Assembly: GCF_000159095.1 (NCBI RefSeq)
Contig: NZ_GG666297.1
Span: 143,853 to 198,497, forward strand
Reading direction: 5' to 3'
Source of the DNA: Anaerococcus tetradius ATCC 35098
GTDB taxonomy: Bacteria > Bacillota > Clostridia > Tissierellales > Peptoniphilaceae
Length of the DNA: 54,645 bases
The position numbers and the translations under genes were made by a program. The notes below the pieces were generated by a model. The model saw nothing but the letters and a program-made list of their open reading frames with translations. It searched no databases and was not told the origin of the DNA. Below are positions 43,011 through 54,547 of the stretch, piece after piece; position 1 is the first letter of the stretch, and every line of letters starts with the position of its first letter.

Positions 43011-43520
43011 ATGCTATTTGATGAAGTCTTGGACAAAAGATATTCGGCAAGATCATATAAAAAAGATATGCCAACTGATGAAGAAATCGAAAAGCTCTTG
43101 GATGCTGCCTACAAGGCGCCGATTGCTAACGGAGCTTATGGAGAGTGTAGGCTAAGCGTTATTAAAGATAAATCTCTAATGGAAAGATTCGTAAAAGAGT
43201 ATCAAGAAAAAACTCATAAGGACAAGAATCCCCTCTACGAGGCGCCTTTGTTTATAATATTTTCATCAAGCAAGGATACTAGTGCAGCTTATGAAGATGC
43301 GGGCTGTGTGATAGAGCATATTTGCCTAAAGGCCACCGAAATGGGTCTAGCTTCTTGCTACATTAGAGGCTCAGTAAACGCCTTGGGTAAAGAAGCCTCC
43401 TATATCAAAGACCTTGACCTTGATACTGGTTTTTATCCGATAAGCGGACTTATTGTAGGTTATGCTGATGGCGACGCACAGATTAAAAACCACCACATAA
43501 AGACTAATTACATAGTCTAA
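43011..43520 (+). CDS. Nitroreductase family protein
   Basis: Flavin enzyme of 169 residues. The N-terminal RYSARSYKKDMPTDEEIEKLLDAAYKAP is the classic FMN phosphate-binding start, and GCVIEHICLKATEMGLASCYI is the conserved middle of the fold; a GLIVGYAD stretch closes it. It reduces nitro or quinone compounds with NAD(P)H, often as a dimer. The physiological substrate is unknown. AAGGAGG precedes the ATG. It stands upstream of rpoB in the same direction without an obvious terminator of its own. Confidence 0.9.
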   Translation: MLFDEVLDKRYSARSYKKDMPTDEEIEKLLDAAYKAPIANGAYGECRLSVIKDKSLMERFVKEYQEKTHKDKNPLYEAPLFIIFSSSKDTSAAYEDAGCVIEHICLKATEMGLASCYIRGSVNALGKEASYIKDLDLDTGFYPISGLIVGYADGDAQIKNHHIKTNYIV

Positions 43521-43557
43521 TAATATATAATAAAGAAAAAATTGAGAAGAAGAAAGG

Positions 43558-43638
43558 AAAATCTCGACTAAGGACTTGAAGAGTTGATTATAATATGGTA
43601 TAATTAACAATTGCTAGAAATCTATAAATCGAGATTTT
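43558..43638 (+). promoter_or_regulatory. rpoB promoter inside a 10-bp inverted repeat
   Basis: Promoter: TTGAAG (43576-43581), 17-bp spacer, TATAAT (43599-43604). It lies between perfect arms AAAATCTCGA (43558-43567) and TCGAGATTTT (43629-43638), the latter followed by more Ts. A transcript starting here could instead form a small AAATCT/AGATTT hairpin (43618-43637) plus T-run, suggesting early attenuation before rpoB. Confidence 0.55.
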
Positions 43639-43715
43639 TTTATTTTTTATGAAGTTATTTCTAGGGGCTTTCTAGACAGAGAAAAGCTTACGAAACAGAC
43701 AAGGAGTAATGATTA

Positions 43716-46700
43716 ATGGCCCAATTCCATGAACAAATGTTTGGAAGAACTAAGAGAAAAAGTTTTTCCAAGTTTCCTCAAGTATTAGATTTACCAAATT
43801 TACTAAAAGTCCAAAAAGATTCATATGAATGGTTCCTAAAAGAAGGTCTTGGAGAAATATTAGAAGATATTTCACCAATCGAAGACTACAATGGCAACCT
43901 TATTCTTGAATTTATTGGCTATGAATTCGACGATGAAACAAAATATTCTGTTAAAGAATCAAAATATAAGGATGCAACTTATGCTAGAGATCTTAAGGTT
44001 AAGGCAAGACTTATAAATAAGGAGACAGAAGAAGTTAAGGAACAAGAAGTATTCATGGGAGACTTCCCAATGATGACAGATTCTGCTACTTTTGTAATTA
44101 ACGGTGCTGAAAGAGTTATAGTAAGCCAGTTAGTTAGATCTCCAGGTGTGTATTATGCTGAAGAAACTGACAAGAGCGGAGATAAGATGTACTCTTCTAC
44201 TGTCATCCCTAACCGTGGTGCATGGATTGAGTTTGATACTGACGCAAGCCACACTGTCAATGTTAGACTTGATAGGACTAGAAAACTTCCAGCTACTACC
44301 CTTGTTCGTGCACTTTTGTTTGAAAGTGATGAAGAAATTATAAATGCTATCGGAGATACCGAGCATTTGAGAAATACCCTAGAGAAGGAAAATTCAGAGA
44401 CAGCCGAAGAAGCTTTAATTGAAATTTACAGAAAACTAAAGCCAGGAGATCCTGCAAGCGTTGAGTCTGCAACAAACTTAATCAACAATCTCTTATTCGA
44501 CGATAGAAGGTATGACCTTGCTAAGGTAGGAAGATATAAATACAATCTAAAACTTGCCCTAGCTAACAGGATAGCTGGTCTTAGAGCAAAAGACGATGTG
44601 ATTGATGCTGAAACAGGAGAGCTTTTTGTATCTGCTGGAGAATTAATTACAGAAGAGATTGCTAACGCTATAGAAAATGCAGGCATAGTAACAGTTGATG
44701 TTATAAAGAAAGATGATTATTCTGAAGAAGATAAGATTTTAAGAGTTGTTGGCAATAACTTTGTCGACATTAACGCTTTTGATGAGCTAAAAGATCTTGA
44801 TATTAATGTTGATGACTTTAGCGAAAAAGTTTACTTCCCAGTTATGAAAGAGATAATTGAAGAGGCTGCGAGCATTGATGAGATTAAGACTCTTATGGAA
44901 AGAAGGAAAAAGGAACTTTGCCCAAAACACATTACTAAGTCAGATATACTTGCTATTGTAAATTACCAATTCAACCTCTTTGAGGGAATAGGCCATGTAG
45001 ATGATATCGACCACTTAGGCAATAGACGTGTTAGGGGAGTAGGAGAGCTATTACAAAATCAATTTAGGGTAGGACTTGCTAGGATGGAAAGAGTTGTTCG
45101 TGAAAGAATGACAACCCAAGACCCAGATCTTGCAACCCCTCAAGGCCTAATCAATATCAAGCCTGTAACAGCAGTAATCAAAGAATTCTTTGGTTCATCC
45201 CAATTATCCCAATTCATGGACCAAACTAACCCTATGAGTGAGTTGACTCACAAGAGAAGACTATCAGCCCTAGGACCAGGTGGTTTGTCAAGAGATAGGG
45301 CGGGAGTTGAGGTTCGTGACGTTCACGATTCCCACTACGGAAGAATTTGTCCGATAGAGACTCCAGAAGGACCAAACATCGGTCTTATCACATCTCTTAC
45401 AACCTATGCTAGAGTTAATAAGTATGGATTTATAGAAACACCTTACAGATTAGTTAAGGAAGGTGGATATGTAACTGACGAAATCGACTATCTAACAGCA
45501 GATATCGAAGATGACTTCATCATAGCCCAAGCCAACGAACCTCTTGATAGCGACAATAGATTCGTAAATGCTAGAGTATCAGGACGTGGTATTAAGGGAG
45601 AAAATGATATATATCCAAGAGAGAAAATCCAATACATGGACGTATCTCCTCAACAGATTGTATCAGTAGGAGCAAGTCTAATACCTTTCCTTGAAAACGA
45701 CGACTCTACTCGTGCCCTCATGGGTGCCAACATGCAAAGGCAAGCAGTTCCTCTTATCAAATCTGAAGCACCAATTGTAGCGACAGGTATAGAGCATAGG
45801 GCTGCAAAAGATTCTGGTGTATGTGTACTTTCTAAGTCAAAGGGTGAAGTAGTCTATGTAGGCGATGAGCACATCAAGGTAAAAAGAGATTCTGATGGCA
45901 AAATTGAAGATTATGAATTATTGAAATTTGAAAGAGCCAACCAAGGAACAACCATCAACCAAAGACCAATTGTAAAAAAAGGAGATAGGGTTGAGGCTAA
46001 TGAAATCCTTGCAGATGGTCCATCAACAGAAAATGGTGAGCTTGCCCTAGGTAAGAACATCCTTATAGCCTTTACAACTTGGGAAGGTTACAACTTCGAG
46101 GATGCTATGCTCCTTAACGAGGAGCTTGTTATGGATGATGTCCTAACATCAGTTCACATAGAAGAGCATGAGTGCGAAGCTAGAGAAACAAAGCTAGGTG
46201 CAGAAGAAATCACTAAGGATATTCCAAATGTCGGAGAGGATATGAAAAAAGACCTTGACGAAAATGGAATCATAAGAATCGGTGCTGAAGTTAAGAGTGG
46301 AGATATCCTAGTAGGAAAAGTTTCCCCTAAGGGTGAAACAGAATTATCACCAGAAGAAAGACTTCTAAGGGCAATCTTTGGTGAAAAAGCTCGTGAAGTA
46401 AGAGATACATCACTCAAGGTTCCTCATGGAGAAAGCGGAATCGTAGTAGATGTTAAAGAATATAACAAAAAAGATGGAGATGAACTCGCTCCAGGTGTAA
46501 ATAAAGTAATAAGAGTCTATGTCGCTGCCAAAAGAAAGATTATGGTAGGAGATAAGATGTGTGGTCGTCACGGTAACAAGGGTGTCGTTTCAAGAATCCT
46601 TCCTAGAGAAGATATGCCATTTTTACCAGATGGAACTCCACTTCAAATCTGCCTAAACCCACTTGGTATCCCAAGCCGTATGAACCTTGGACAAGTTCTT

Positions 46701-47423
46701 GAAGTTCACATGGGTCTTGCAGCAAGGACAATGGGTTGGAAGATTGCAACTCCAGTATTCGACGGAGCTCTCGATACAGAAATCGAAGAAGTTCTAGAAG
46801 AAGCTAAGAAGGTTGCTCCTTACGTCAATAAGACAGGTAAGATTACCCTTCGTGATGGTAGAACTGGACTTCCTTTCGAAAATCCAGTAACCGTCGGAGT
46901 AATGTACATGCTAAAACTCCACCACATGGTTGAAGAGAAGATCCACGCAAGATCTATCGGACCTTACTCACTAGTAACCCAACAACCTCTTGGTGGTAAG
47001 GCACAATTCGGTGGTCAAAGATTCGGAGAGATGGAAGTTTGGGCCCTAGAAGCCTACGGTGCAAGCCATACCCTCCAAGAAATTCTAACTGTAAAATCTG
47101 ACGATGTTACAGGAAGAGTTAAGACTTACGAATCAATTGTAAAGGGTGAAAATATTCCTGAACCAGGTACACCTGAATCCTTCAAGGTTCTTGTAAAAGA
47201 ACTTCAATCCCTAGCCCTAGATGTTGAGCTATTGGATAGTGAAGGTGAGGTAATCGAGCTAAAGGAAAATATAGACGAGCAAGATAGATTCTCTCAAGTT
47301 GATAAAATCGACGCATCAAAAATCAAAAGCCTAACTAGAGCTTTAAATAAGGATAATTCAAACGCTGAGAAAGCTTCTTCAGAAGAAGATACAGACGAAG
47401 CTAGCGAAATGATAGAAGAATAG
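43716..47423 (+). CDS. rpoB: RNA polymerase subunit beta
   Basis: Catalytic core subunit of 1235 residues. The fork region near 490-525 reads [20 protein letters not shown] followed by [11 protein letters not shown], with Asp, His and Ser at the rifampicin positions as in sensitive bacteria. [14 protein letters not shown], the [17 protein letters not shown] lobe and [19 protein letters not shown] near the C-terminus are all intact, and the tail is acidic. ACAAGGAG precedes the ATG. It forms an operon with rpoC (8-nt gap). Unusually, no rplL/rplJ genes lie upstream; a nitroreductase does. Confidence 0.98.
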   Translation: MAQFHEQMFGRTKRKSFSKFPQVLDLPNLLKVQKDSYEWFLKEGLGEILEDISPIEDYNGNLILEFIGYEFDDETKYSVKESKYKDATYARDLKVKARLINKETEEVKEQEVFMGDFPMMTDSATFVINGAERVIVSQLVRSPGVYYAEETDKSGDKMYSSTVIPNRGAWIEFDTDASHTVNVRLDRTRKLPATTLVRALLFESDEEIINAIGDTEHLRNTLEKENSETAEEALIEIYRKLKPGDPASVESATNLINNLLFDDRRYDLAKVGRYKYNLKLALANRIAGLRAKDDVIDAETGELFVSAGELITEEIANAIENAGIVTVDVIKKDDYSEEDKILRVVGNNFVDINAFDELKDLDINVDDFSEKVYFPVMKEIIEEAASIDEIKTLMERRKKELCPKHITKSDILAIVNYQFNLFEGIGHVDDIDHLGNRRVRGVGELLQNQFRVGLARMERVVRERMTTQDPDLATPQGLINIKPVTAVIKEFFGSSQLSQFMDQTNPMSELTHKRRLSALGPGGLSRDRAGVEVRDVHDSHYGRICPIETPEGPNIGLITSLTTYARVNKYGFIETPYRLVKEGGYVTDEIDYLTADIEDDFIIAQANEPLDSDNRFVNARVSGRGIKGENDIYPREKIQYMDVSPQQIVSVGASLIPFLENDDSTRALMGANMQRQAVPLIKSEAPIVATGIEHRAAKDSGVCVLSKSKGEVVYVGDEHIKVKRDSDGKIEDYELLKFERANQGTTINQRPIVKKGDRVEANEILADGPSTENGELALGKNILIAFTTWEGYNFEDAMLLNEELVMDDVLTSVHIEEHECEARETKLGAEEITKDIPNVGEDMKKDLDENGIIRIGAEVKSGDILVGKVSPKGETELSPEERLLRAIFGEKAREVRDTSLKVPHGESGIVVDVKEYNKKDGDELAPGVNKVIRVYVAAKRKIMVGDKMCGRHGNKGVVSRILPREDMPFLPDGTPLQICLNPLGIPSRMNLGQVLEVHMGLAARTMGWKIATPVFDGALDTEIEEVLEEAKKVAPYVNKTGKITLRDGRTGLPFENPVTVGVMYMLKLHHMVEEKIHARSIGPYSLVTQQPLGGKAQFGGQRFGEMEVWALEAYGASHTLQEILTVKSDDVTGRVKTYESIVKGENIPEPGTPESFKVLVKELQSLALDVELLDSEGEVIELKENIDEQDRFSQVDKIDASKIKSLTRALNKDNSNAEKASSEEDTDEASEMIEE

Positions 47424-47431
47424 GGGTATAA

Positions 47432-50400
47432 ATGAGCGAATTAAACCAATTTGATGGGATGAGGATGAAAATCGCATCCCCTGAAAAAATCAGATCATGG
47501 TCTCATGGCGAAGTAAAAAAGCCTGAGACTATCAACTATAGAACCCTAAAACCAGAGAAGGACGGACTTTTCTGTGAAAAAATATTTGGACCAACCAAGG
47601 ACTACGAGTGCTCTTGTGGGAAGTACAAGAGAATCCGCTACAAGGGTGTAGTTTGTGAAAAGTGTGGGGTAGAAGTAACTAAATCCAAAGTACGTCGTGA
47701 GAGAATGGGTCACATTGAGCTAGCAGCTCCTGTAAGCCACATTTGGTACTTCAAGGGAATTCCATCAAAGATGGGACTTCTCCTTGACATGAGTCCAAGA
47801 GTCCTAGAAAAGATTTTATACTTTGCTTCATATGTCGTAATCAACCCAGGTTCAACAGACCTTATGGAAAAGCAAGAGATATCTGAAAATGAATATCAAG
47901 ACGTAATAGAAGCTTATCCAGATGATACAGAATTTAAGGCAGCTATGGGAGCAGAAGCTGTAAAAGAACTCCTCTCTAATATTGACCTAAAAAGAGAATA
48001 CGAACTTCTCCTAAAAGAGCTTGATGAGTCAACTGGACAAAAGAAGGTAAGAGTTTCTAGAAGACTAGAAGTAGTTGATGCCTTTCTAACAAGTGGCAAT
48101 AAACCAGAATGGATGATTCTAGATGTCCTTCCAGTAATGCCACCAGAACTAAGACCTATGGTTCAACTTGAAGGTGGAAGATTTGCAACCAGTGACCTTA
48201 ACGATTTATATAGAAGAGTAATAAACAGAAATAACAGACTAAAAAGACTTCTTGATATTGGAGCACCAGAAATTATAGTTCGTAATGAGAAAAGAATGCT
48301 CCAAGAAGCTGTCGATGCCCTAATAGATAACGGAAGACGTGGACGTGCTGTAACTGGTGCATCAAATAGAAACATGAAGTCCCTATCTGACCTATTAAAG
48401 GGTAAAAGCGGAAGATTCAGACAAAACCTTCTTGGTAAGAGAGTTGACTATTCAGGTCGTTCAGTAATCGTAGTAGGACCTGACCTTAAATTCAACCAAT
48501 GCGGTCTTCCTCAAGAAATGGCCCTTGAGCTTTTCAAACCATTTATTATGAACAAGGTTGTTGATTGTGGTATGGCCCACAATCTCAAGTCTGCAAAGAA
48601 AATGGTAGAGAAAAAAGACCCAAGAGTTTACGAAATCCTTGAAGAAGTAATCAAAGATCACCCAGTTTTACTAAACCGTGCCCCTACTCTTCACAGACTA
48701 GGTATCCAAGCCTTCGAACCAAAGCTTGTAGCAGGTAAGGCAATTAAGCTACATCCGCTAGCTTGTAACGCCTTCAATGCGGACTTCGATGGTGACCAAA
48801 TGGCTATCCACTTGCCACTATCAAATGAGGCTCAAATCGAAGCAAGACTACTAATGATGTCAACCAACAACATCCTTGGTCTAAAAGATGGTAAGCCAAT
48901 TACAACCCCTTCTCAGGATATGGTACTTGGTGCTTATTATCTAACAACCATAAAAGATGGTGCCAAGGGAGAGAATATGACCTTCGAATCAATTGATGAG
49001 ATGATGAAGGCCCTAGAAGCAGGTTATGTTGAATTCCAAAGCAAGGTCAAGGTAAGAGTTAAGAAGACTAAGGAAGATCCAGGTAAGATTGTAACATCAT
49101 CTGTAGGTAGATTTATTTACAATCAAGGTATTCCACAAGACTTAGGTTATGTAAATAGAAAAGAAGATCCATACTCTCTAGAAATAGACACAATTGTTGA
49201 TTCAGGAACCTTAAAGGACATAGTAGATAAATGCTTTAGAAAGCATGGCAATATAAAAACTGCCGAAGTATTAGACTACATCAAACAAACAGGTTACAAA
49301 TACTCAACCCTATCAGGTTTAACTGTATCCATGTCAGACGTAAATATCCCTAAAGAAAAATGGGATCTCATTGCTAAGGCTGATGCTGAAGTAGACAGAT
49401 ATGATAAACTCTATAGAAGAGGTCTTATAACAGATCAAGAAAGATATGAAAAAGTTATAGACATTTGGGGTAAGACTACAAACCTTGTAACTGATGCCCT
49501 TCTTACAGAACTTAAATCAGATAACAACATCAAAATCTTTGCTGATTCAGGTGCCCGTGGTTCTACAAACCAAATCAGACAGCTTGGTGGTATGCGTGGA
49601 CTTATGAGTCAGGCCGATGGTAAAATCATAGAAATCCCAATCAAGGCTAACTTTAGGGAAGGACTTTCAGTACAAGAGTACTTTATTTCAACCCACGGTT
49701 CTCGTAAGGGTCTAACAGATACCGCCCTAAGAACTGCCGATTCAGGTTACCTAACAAGAAGAATGGTAGATATCTCTCAAGACGTAATAGTTACAGAAGA
49801 TGATTGTCATACAGATGGTTATGTTATAGCCCACGAGTTTAAGGACGGCAATGAGCTTATAGAAAACCTACAAACAAGAATTATCGGTAGAACATCTTTC
49901 GAAGAAATCAAAGATGAAAATGGCGAAGTCATAGTTCACAAAAACGAGCTAATAGACGAAGATATGGCTGATAAGATAATTGATGCAGGAATCAAAGAAG
50001 TAAAACTACGTTCTGTACTTGAATGTAAGGCCAAACATGGTGTATGTGCAGCTTGCTATGGTAGAAACCTTGCAACAGGAAAGCATGTCAATGCTGGTGA
50101 GGCTGTAGGAATCATAGCAGCCCAATCAATCGGAGAACCTGGTACTCAGCTAACCATGAGAACCTTCCACTCCGGTGGTATAGCAGGCGTTGGAATCACC
50201 CAAGGTCTTCCAAGGGTTGAGGAGTTATTCGAAGCAAGAAAACCAAAAGGACTTGCCTACATCGCAGAAAACTCAGGTGTCGTAACTCTTATCCAAAATG
50301 AAAAGAAGACAGACGTAGAAATCCTATCAGACGATGGATTCGCTAAGAAATACAATATACCATTCGGATCAAGAATACTTGTAAAAGACGGAGATATTGT

Positions 50401-50992
50401 AAGAAAGGGAGATCAGCTAACAGAAGGTTCCCTTGACCCACACGATGTCTTAAATGTATTAGGAAAAGTTGGTGTTCAAGACTACATCACCAAAGAAGTA
50501 CAAAAAGTATATAGACTTCAAGGTGTAGAAATAGACGATAGACACATAGAAGTCATAGCTCGTCAAATGCTCAAGAAGGTTAAAATAGATGAGGCAGGAG
50601 ATACAAGATTCCTACCAGGTTCCCTTCAAGACAGACGTGAAGTTGACATAGAAAATGAAAAAATGACAGAAGAAGGCAAGAATCCAGCCACCTATAGCCA
50701 AGAGCTCCTCGGTATCACCAAGGCATCTCTTGCCACAGAAAGCTGGTTATCAGCTGCATCCTTCCAAGAAACAACAAGAGTTCTAACTGATGCTTCAATC
50801 AAGGGTAAGATAGACGACCTCAAGGGACTAAAAGAAAATATCATCATAGGTAAGCTAATCCCTGCCGGTACAGGTCTAAAAGCCTACAACGATGTAGAAA
50901 TAGACTATGAAACCAAAGAAGCAGAAGATGCACAAATAGCTATGAACATGGAAGCCCTAGAAGCTGAAAATGAAGAAGCTATGGAAAACTAA
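47432..50992 (+). CDS. rpoC: RNA polymerase subunit beta'
   Basis: Core subunit of 1186 residues holding the active-site magnesium. The N-terminal zinc site is [20 protein letters not shown], the catalytic loop NADFDGDQM lies near residue 450, and the second zinc cluster, [13 protein letters not shown], is followed by the trigger-loop region [19 protein letters not shown] and TMRTFHSGG. Length is normal for Firmicutes. It is followed by its own terminator instead of the rpsL-rpsG genes that often come next. Confidence 0.98.
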   Translation: MSELNQFDGMRMKIASPEKIRSWSHGEVKKPETINYRTLKPEKDGLFCEKIFGPTKDYECSCGKYKRIRYKGVVCEKCGVEVTKSKVRRERMGHIELAAPVSHIWYFKGIPSKMGLLLDMSPRVLEKILYFASYVVINPGSTDLMEKQEISENEYQDVIEAYPDDTEFKAAMGAEAVKELLSNIDLKREYELLLKELDESTGQKKVRVSRRLEVVDAFLTSGNKPEWMILDVLPVMPPELRPMVQLEGGRFATSDLNDLYRRVINRNNRLKRLLDIGAPEIIVRNEKRMLQEAVDALIDNGRRGRAVTGASNRNMKSLSDLLKGKSGRFRQNLLGKRVDYSGRSVIVVGPDLKFNQCGLPQEMALELFKPFIMNKVVDCGMAHNLKSAKKMVEKKDPRVYEILEEVIKDHPVLLNRAPTLHRLGIQAFEPKLVAGKAIKLHPLACNAFNADFDGDQMAIHLPLSNEAQIEARLLMMSTNNILGLKDGKPITTPSQDMVLGAYYLTTIKDGAKGENMTFESIDEMMKALEAGYVEFQSKVKVRVKKTKEDPGKIVTSSVGRFIYNQGIPQDLGYVNRKEDPYSLEIDTIVDSGTLKDIVDKCFRKHGNIKTAEVLDYIKQTGYKYSTLSGLTVSMSDVNIPKEKWDLIAKADAEVDRYDKLYRRGLITDQERYEKVIDIWGKTTNLVTDALLTELKSDNNIKIFADSGARGSTNQIRQLGGMRGLMSQADGKIIEIPIKANFREGLSVQEYFISTHGSRKGLTDTALRTADSGYLTRRMVDISQDVIVTEDDCHTDGYVIAHEFKDGNELIENLQTRIIGRTSFEEIKDENGEVIVHKNELIDEDMADKIIDAGIKEVKLRSVLECKAKHGVCAACYGRNLATGKHVNAGEAVGIIAAQSIGEPGTQLTMRTFHSGGIAGVGITQGLPRVEELFEARKPKGLAYIAENSGVVTLIQNEKKTDVEILSDDGFAKKYNIPFGSRILVKDGDIVRKGDQLTEGSLDPHDVLNVLGKVGVQDYITKEVQKVYRLQGVEIDDRHIEVIARQMLKKVKIDEAGDTRFLPGSLQDRREVDIENEKMTEEGKNPATYSQELLGITKASLATESWLSAASFQETTRVLTDASIKGKIDDLKGLKENIIIGKLIPAGTGLKAYNDVEIDYETKEAEDAQIAMNMEALEAENEEAMEN

Positions 50993-51000
50993 AAACAAAG

Positions 51001-51025
51001 GCTCGCATATAATGCGGGCTTTTTC
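51001..51025 (+). terminator. Terminator of rpoBC
   Basis: GCTCGCA (51001-51007) pairs with TGCGGGC (51013-51019) across TATAA and is followed by TTTTT. Confidence 0.87.
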
Positions 51026-51447
51026 TTGTCTAAAATATTATTTAGTCCCTGATTTTTTATAACTTGTCTTAAAAAACTTTAAGCTGATAAAATTTTGATA
51101 AGAACAATGACTTAATAGAAAAAATTATTAGAGTGAGGATAAATTAAAAAACTTGGAATAAGGAAAAAACCCAGACGACCTTTTTGATAAATAAATTTAT
51201 GACTAGGTAAATGAATCATTTTAGAAAAAGCTTCAGTTAAATAAAAATTGTACTTGAAGATAAGAAAAAAACAAGCCATGGTCAGATTAGCTAGCCTACA
51301 TCTAAAAAGAAATATTTCATATAAAGTCCTTTCTTTCTTTCTTCTTGCTATCATAGTAACATATATTTGAACTTAATCTTATATTCAACTTAATATTTGC
51401 TTAACTGAAAGAGAAAGTTCTGATATAATTTAAGCTAAGGAGGAAAT
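51026..51447. other. Intergenic region rpoC-clc
   Basis: No convincing gene. It is AT-rich; a minus-strand frame of 80 codons (51112-51354) lacks an SD and any family resemblance. Near the right end an extended -10 box, TGATATAAT (51421-51429), lies 19 nt before the clc start, with AAGGAGG between them; it is the likely promoter of clc. No fluoride riboswitch pattern was recognised. Confidence 0.55.
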
Positions 51448-52737
51448 ATGACAGATAAATCTAAACGCAGATATTTTTATAAGACTGGGGATTTTACAAG
51501 CATACTTGCTCTTATCTTGCAGGGAATATTGGTAGGTCTTGTGATTGGCTTATTCAAAAAATCCATCCATCTTCTATCAGATAAGATGCTTCTCTTGTTT
51601 TCCCTAGCCAGGGGAAATTTTAGCTACAAAATCTTTATTATTGTTTTATTTATACTTGTAGGAAGCCTTATTTATTATCTAGCCAAGAAAGACCCAAATA
51701 TCAAAGGATCTGGTATACCGATAATCTATGGTATGCTTGATGACAAGTTTGATGTAGATTCAGAAAAAACTTTAATCAGGAAATTTCTATCAAGCGTCCT
51801 TACCATAGGAATAGGTCTTACACTCGGTAGAGAAGGTCCTTCAGTTCAAATAGGTGGACTTGTGGGCGATATAGTTCATAGAAGGACTAAATCTAGGGAA
51901 AACAAAAAATATTTCATAGGATCAGCTGCTGGAGCAGGAATTGCAGTAGCCTTTAATGCTCCCATCTCTGGAGTTTTATTTACCATAGAAGAAATTTTCA
52001 AAAAAACGGACAGGAAGGTCTTTCTATCAACAGGAATAACTATCTTTACAGCAGTAATTACAGCAGATCTTTGTTTTGGAAACAATCCAGCCTTAAAGGA
52101 CATACCTGCCTTTGATGTCATGAGCCTATCAATGATTGCCTTACTAATCCTATTGGGCCTTGTAGCTGGCTTATCGGGAGTATTTTTCAATTCATGTATA
52201 ATAGGTTCGAAGGGATTTTTCGCAAAAATAAAAATCAATCCCTACATAAAATATATGCTTCCTTTCGTAATTACAGCCATAGTCCTCATGATTGACATAG
52301 AATTATTCTCATCAAGCGAGCATTTTATTTTCCTTCCTATATCAGGAAATCCTAGCCTAGCTTGTCTGATATTTTTCTATTTTGCAAAAATCCTTCTCCT
52401 TGCCCTAGCCTTTGGTCTTGGAGTTCCTGGAGGAAGTCTTGTTCCCTTGTTGGTAATTGGATCTCTAGTAGGAAATATCTTTGCGACAAGCCTAGTCTGT
52501 CTCGGCTTACTAGATCCATCCTATATACTAATTTTTAGTATTCTTGGTATGTGTGGTCATTTCTCTGCCATAGTAAGAACGCCTATAACAGCAATAATTT
52601 TAGTCCTAGAAATGACAGGAGGAGCCTTCAATTACCTACTAGGAATATCCATAGTAAGCCTAGTTGCCTATAGCCTTGCAGAAATCATGAAATCTAAACC
52701 ATTCTACGAGCACTTATACGAGCTATTAGTCAAATAA
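51448..52737 (+). CDS. ClC family chloride transporter/antiporter
   Basis: Membrane protein of 429 residues of the ClC family. The chloride-path motifs are visible: GSGIP at 87-91, GREGP at 127-131 with the gating Glu129, and GVPGGSLVP near 333. An IEEI motif after SGVLFT resembles the internal proton Glu of antiporters such as ClcA, so Cl-/H+ exchange is likely, with a role in acid stress or ion balance. No C-terminal TrkA or CBS domain. AAGGAGG precedes the ATG; monocistronic, with IS remnants beyond. Confidence 0.92.
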   Translation: MTDKSKRRYFYKTGDFTSILALILQGILVGLVIGLFKKSIHLLSDKMLLLFSLARGNFSYKIFIIVLFILVGSLIYYLAKKDPNIKGSGIPIIYGMLDDKFDVDSEKTLIRKFLSSVLTIGIGLTLGREGPSVQIGGLVGDIVHRRTKSRENKKYFIGSAAGAGIAVAFNAPISGVLFTIEEIFKKTDRKVFLSTGITIFTAVITADLCFGNNPALKDIPAFDVMSLSMIALLILLGLVAGLSGVFFNSCIIGSKGFFAKIKINPYIKYMLPFVITAIVLMIDIELFSSSEHFIFLPISGNPSLACLIFFYFAKILLLALAFGLGVPGGSLVPLLVIGSLVGNIFATSLVCLGLLDPSYILIFSILGMCGHFSAIVRTPITAIILVLEMTGGAFNYLLGISIVSLVAYSLAEIMKSKPFYEHLYELLVK

Positions 52738-52793
52738 AAAGCACTAGTATAAGGACAAATAAAAAGGGACAGTTGCAAAAGTCCCAAGTGAAC

Positions 52794-53234
52794 TGGCCAC
52801 CAAAAGTTAGACATTGAAAACTAACTAAAGGAGGTCAGTTTTTTAATGGCAAAATATAGCACCGAATTTAAAATGAGAATTGTAAACGAATATTTGAAAG
52901 GAAATATAAGCTTTAATAATTTAGCATAAAAGTATAATATTTCTCACCATGAAATATTAAAAAGACAGTTAAATGCATACAAATGACAAGGCTATGAATG
53001 ACTTAAAGTAAAGAGAGAAAATACACAATACACTTTGGAATCTAAGTTAAATGTTGTAAATTTGAATTTAACAAGAGAAATGTCCGATCAAGGCCTAGCA
53101 AATGAATTAAAGATAAACAATCTATCAATGATAACAAGATGGGTTTGTAAATGTCAACCGAAAAATGGTCCACAGTCTTAATATCAGAGCTAGTTTAGTT
53201 CTAACTCTGATATTAGGTCAACTTTATGGGGCCA
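52794..53234 (+). mobile_element. Decayed IS3-type element (about 441 bp)
   Basis: The left end TGGCCACCAAAAGTTAGAC (52794-52812) and the right end GGTCAACTTTATGGGGCCA (53216-53234) are imperfect inverted repeats of the IS3/IS150 type. The inside holds only a broken orfA and a hairpin; the larger orfB with the DDE catalytic domain is missing. A second left end of the same kind begins at 54600. Just upstream lies GGGAC...GTCCC (52766-52785) with a TTGCAAAA loop that also recurs near 54548. Confidence 0.75.
52846..53181 (+). pseudogene. IS3-family orfA remnant with three in-frame stops
   Basis: The frame starts MAKYSTEFKMRIVNEYLKGN with GGAGG upstream, typical of IS150/IS3 OrfA helix-turn-helix proteins, then hits TAA (after FNNLA), TGA (after LNAYK) and a second TGA (after GYE) before ending at TAA 53181. 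The later stretch SDQGLANELKINNLSMITRWV is a second helix-turn-helix. Clearly inactive. The long inverted repeat ATATCAGAG/CTCTGATAT follows (53181-53213). Confidence 0.8.
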
Positions 53235-53269
53235 CCTTATTTAGTGTTTAGGACAATTTGCACATCTTT

Positions 53270-54439
53270 TTATTTGAATTTAAATCTATATACATAATTT
53301 TTATCACCAAAGTGCTCATTGGCAACAAGATATGATTCTAACTTGTTCATGTTATAAATAACTGAATGGGTAGTGATTGTATTTTTATCTTTATTATCCC
53401 AATTTCTTCTTCCAACTTTTGCTAATATATCCATGGCGTGATTTTCATCATCTAAAATAAAATTTTTATTTGTAAGTTCTTTATTTATGAGTTCATACCT
53501 ATCAAGTCCAAATTTTGTATCATCATTATCATAGTAGTTTTTTGATACAATGAAATTAGTAACTACCTGTCCTTTTTTGTTCTTATTTTTATCGTTATAT
53601 ATAACGTTTAATTCTCTTTTTGAACCATCAGTATCTGTTTTATCAGACTTGCCAATGTATTCTAAAATTGCACTATTTCCACTTGCATCCGCAACCATAT
53701 AATGGAAAGAGGAACCTGCAGAATCGTGCATATCATAAGACTTTGCAATTTCGATTGCTTCTTCTACAGTTTTAGCCTTATCAAGCATAAGTCTTAGAAG
53801 AATTGTAGATGTTATATCATCTTTGTCTGTATTCTGGTCAGTTGGATAATCTTCTTTTGAAGGTCCTTGGTAAGACATATAGATTCCTACAGATAAGCCT
53901 TTCTCATTAATTCCATCTAGTGGAGTGTAGGCTGCAGCTAGCATATTAAATTTACTCTTTAATGTATTTGGATTATCTTCAGCTTTGACACCCAAAAATG
54001 ATAAATCTACAGTGGAAATTGATTCATACCTACCTTTTGATGGTTTAGTATGTACAAGTGCTATGTGCGTTGTTTTCATATCATAATTTCTAGCAAATAT
54101 ATTATCACCATCAGCAAGACTTGCTGTATAAGAAGAACAACCAATATTTGATTCTTCAATTGACAGTTTAAAAAGACCCTTAGTGATTTTTCGGGTTAAA
54201 AAATTGATTAATTCTTTATCCGATTTAACTCCACCTTGTTTAAGTAGGTCGTCAAGATAATAGTCGCCTTTGGCATCAATTGTCAATACTTTACCATCTG
54301 AGTGATTTTTATCTTCTGGCATAATTTCTTTAATGCTCATAATAGTAAAAATTTCATTTCTCCATACTAATACTATAGCTAGTATTAGAATTACAGGGAT
54401 AATTAATATAAATTTTAAAATATTTTTTCCTTTTTTCAT
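53270..54439 (-). CDS. Membrane-anchored choloylglycine hydrolase/C45-type amidase
   Basis: Protein of 389 residues in the Ntn-hydrolase group of linear-amide hydrolases (bile-salt hydrolase/penicillin V acylase family). An N-terminal helix (about 9-27) without a clear cleavage site anchors it outside the membrane. The nucleophile is probably Cys101 in NIGCSSYTAS, followed by NIFARNYDMK with the conserved Arg and Asp. GINEKGLSVGIYM and GSSFHYMVADASGNSAILEY match later family segments. AGGTT lies before the ATG. Substrate is open: bile salts, N-acyl signals or penicillin-like amides. It sits between two IS-like ends. Confidence 0.8.
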   Translation of the reverse strand: MKKGKNILKFILIIPVILILAIVLVWRNEIFTIMSIKEIMPEDKNHSDGKVLTIDAKGDYYLDDLLKQGGVKSDKELINFLTRKITKGLFKLSIEESNIGCSSYTASLADGDNIFARNYDMKTTHIALVHTKPSKGRYESISTVDLSFLGVKAEDNPNTLKSKFNMLAAAYTPLDGINEKGLSVGIYMSYQGPSKEDYPTDQNTDKDDITSTILLRLMLDKAKTVEEAIEIAKSYDMHDSAGSSFHYMVADASGNSAILEYIGKSDKTDTDGSKRELNVIYNDKNKNKKGQVVTNFIVSKNYYDNDDTKFGLDRYELINKELTNKNFILDDENHAMDILAKVGRRNWDNKDKNTITTHSVIYNMNKLESYLVANEHFGDKNYVYRFKFK

Positions 54440-54547
54440 ATAACCTCCAATCTAGTTTTGAAAACTAGATGATTATATTTTATCATATTATATAGAACAA
54501 ACAAATATGTAATGCAATAATATATAATATAGATTATATAAAAAAAG

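Noticed and set aside
43618-43645. Complete terminator before rpoB
   Set aside because: The stem is only 6 bp and AT-rich; reported as possible attenuation, not as a terminator.
51112-51354. Minus-strand frame of 80 codons between rpoC and clc
   Set aside because: No SD, atypical composition, no recognisable domain or signal.
51026-51447. Fluoride riboswitch before the ClC gene
   Set aside because: The conserved riboswitch pattern is not visible, and the protein carries the GREGP motif of chloride-type ClC rather than the fluoride branch.
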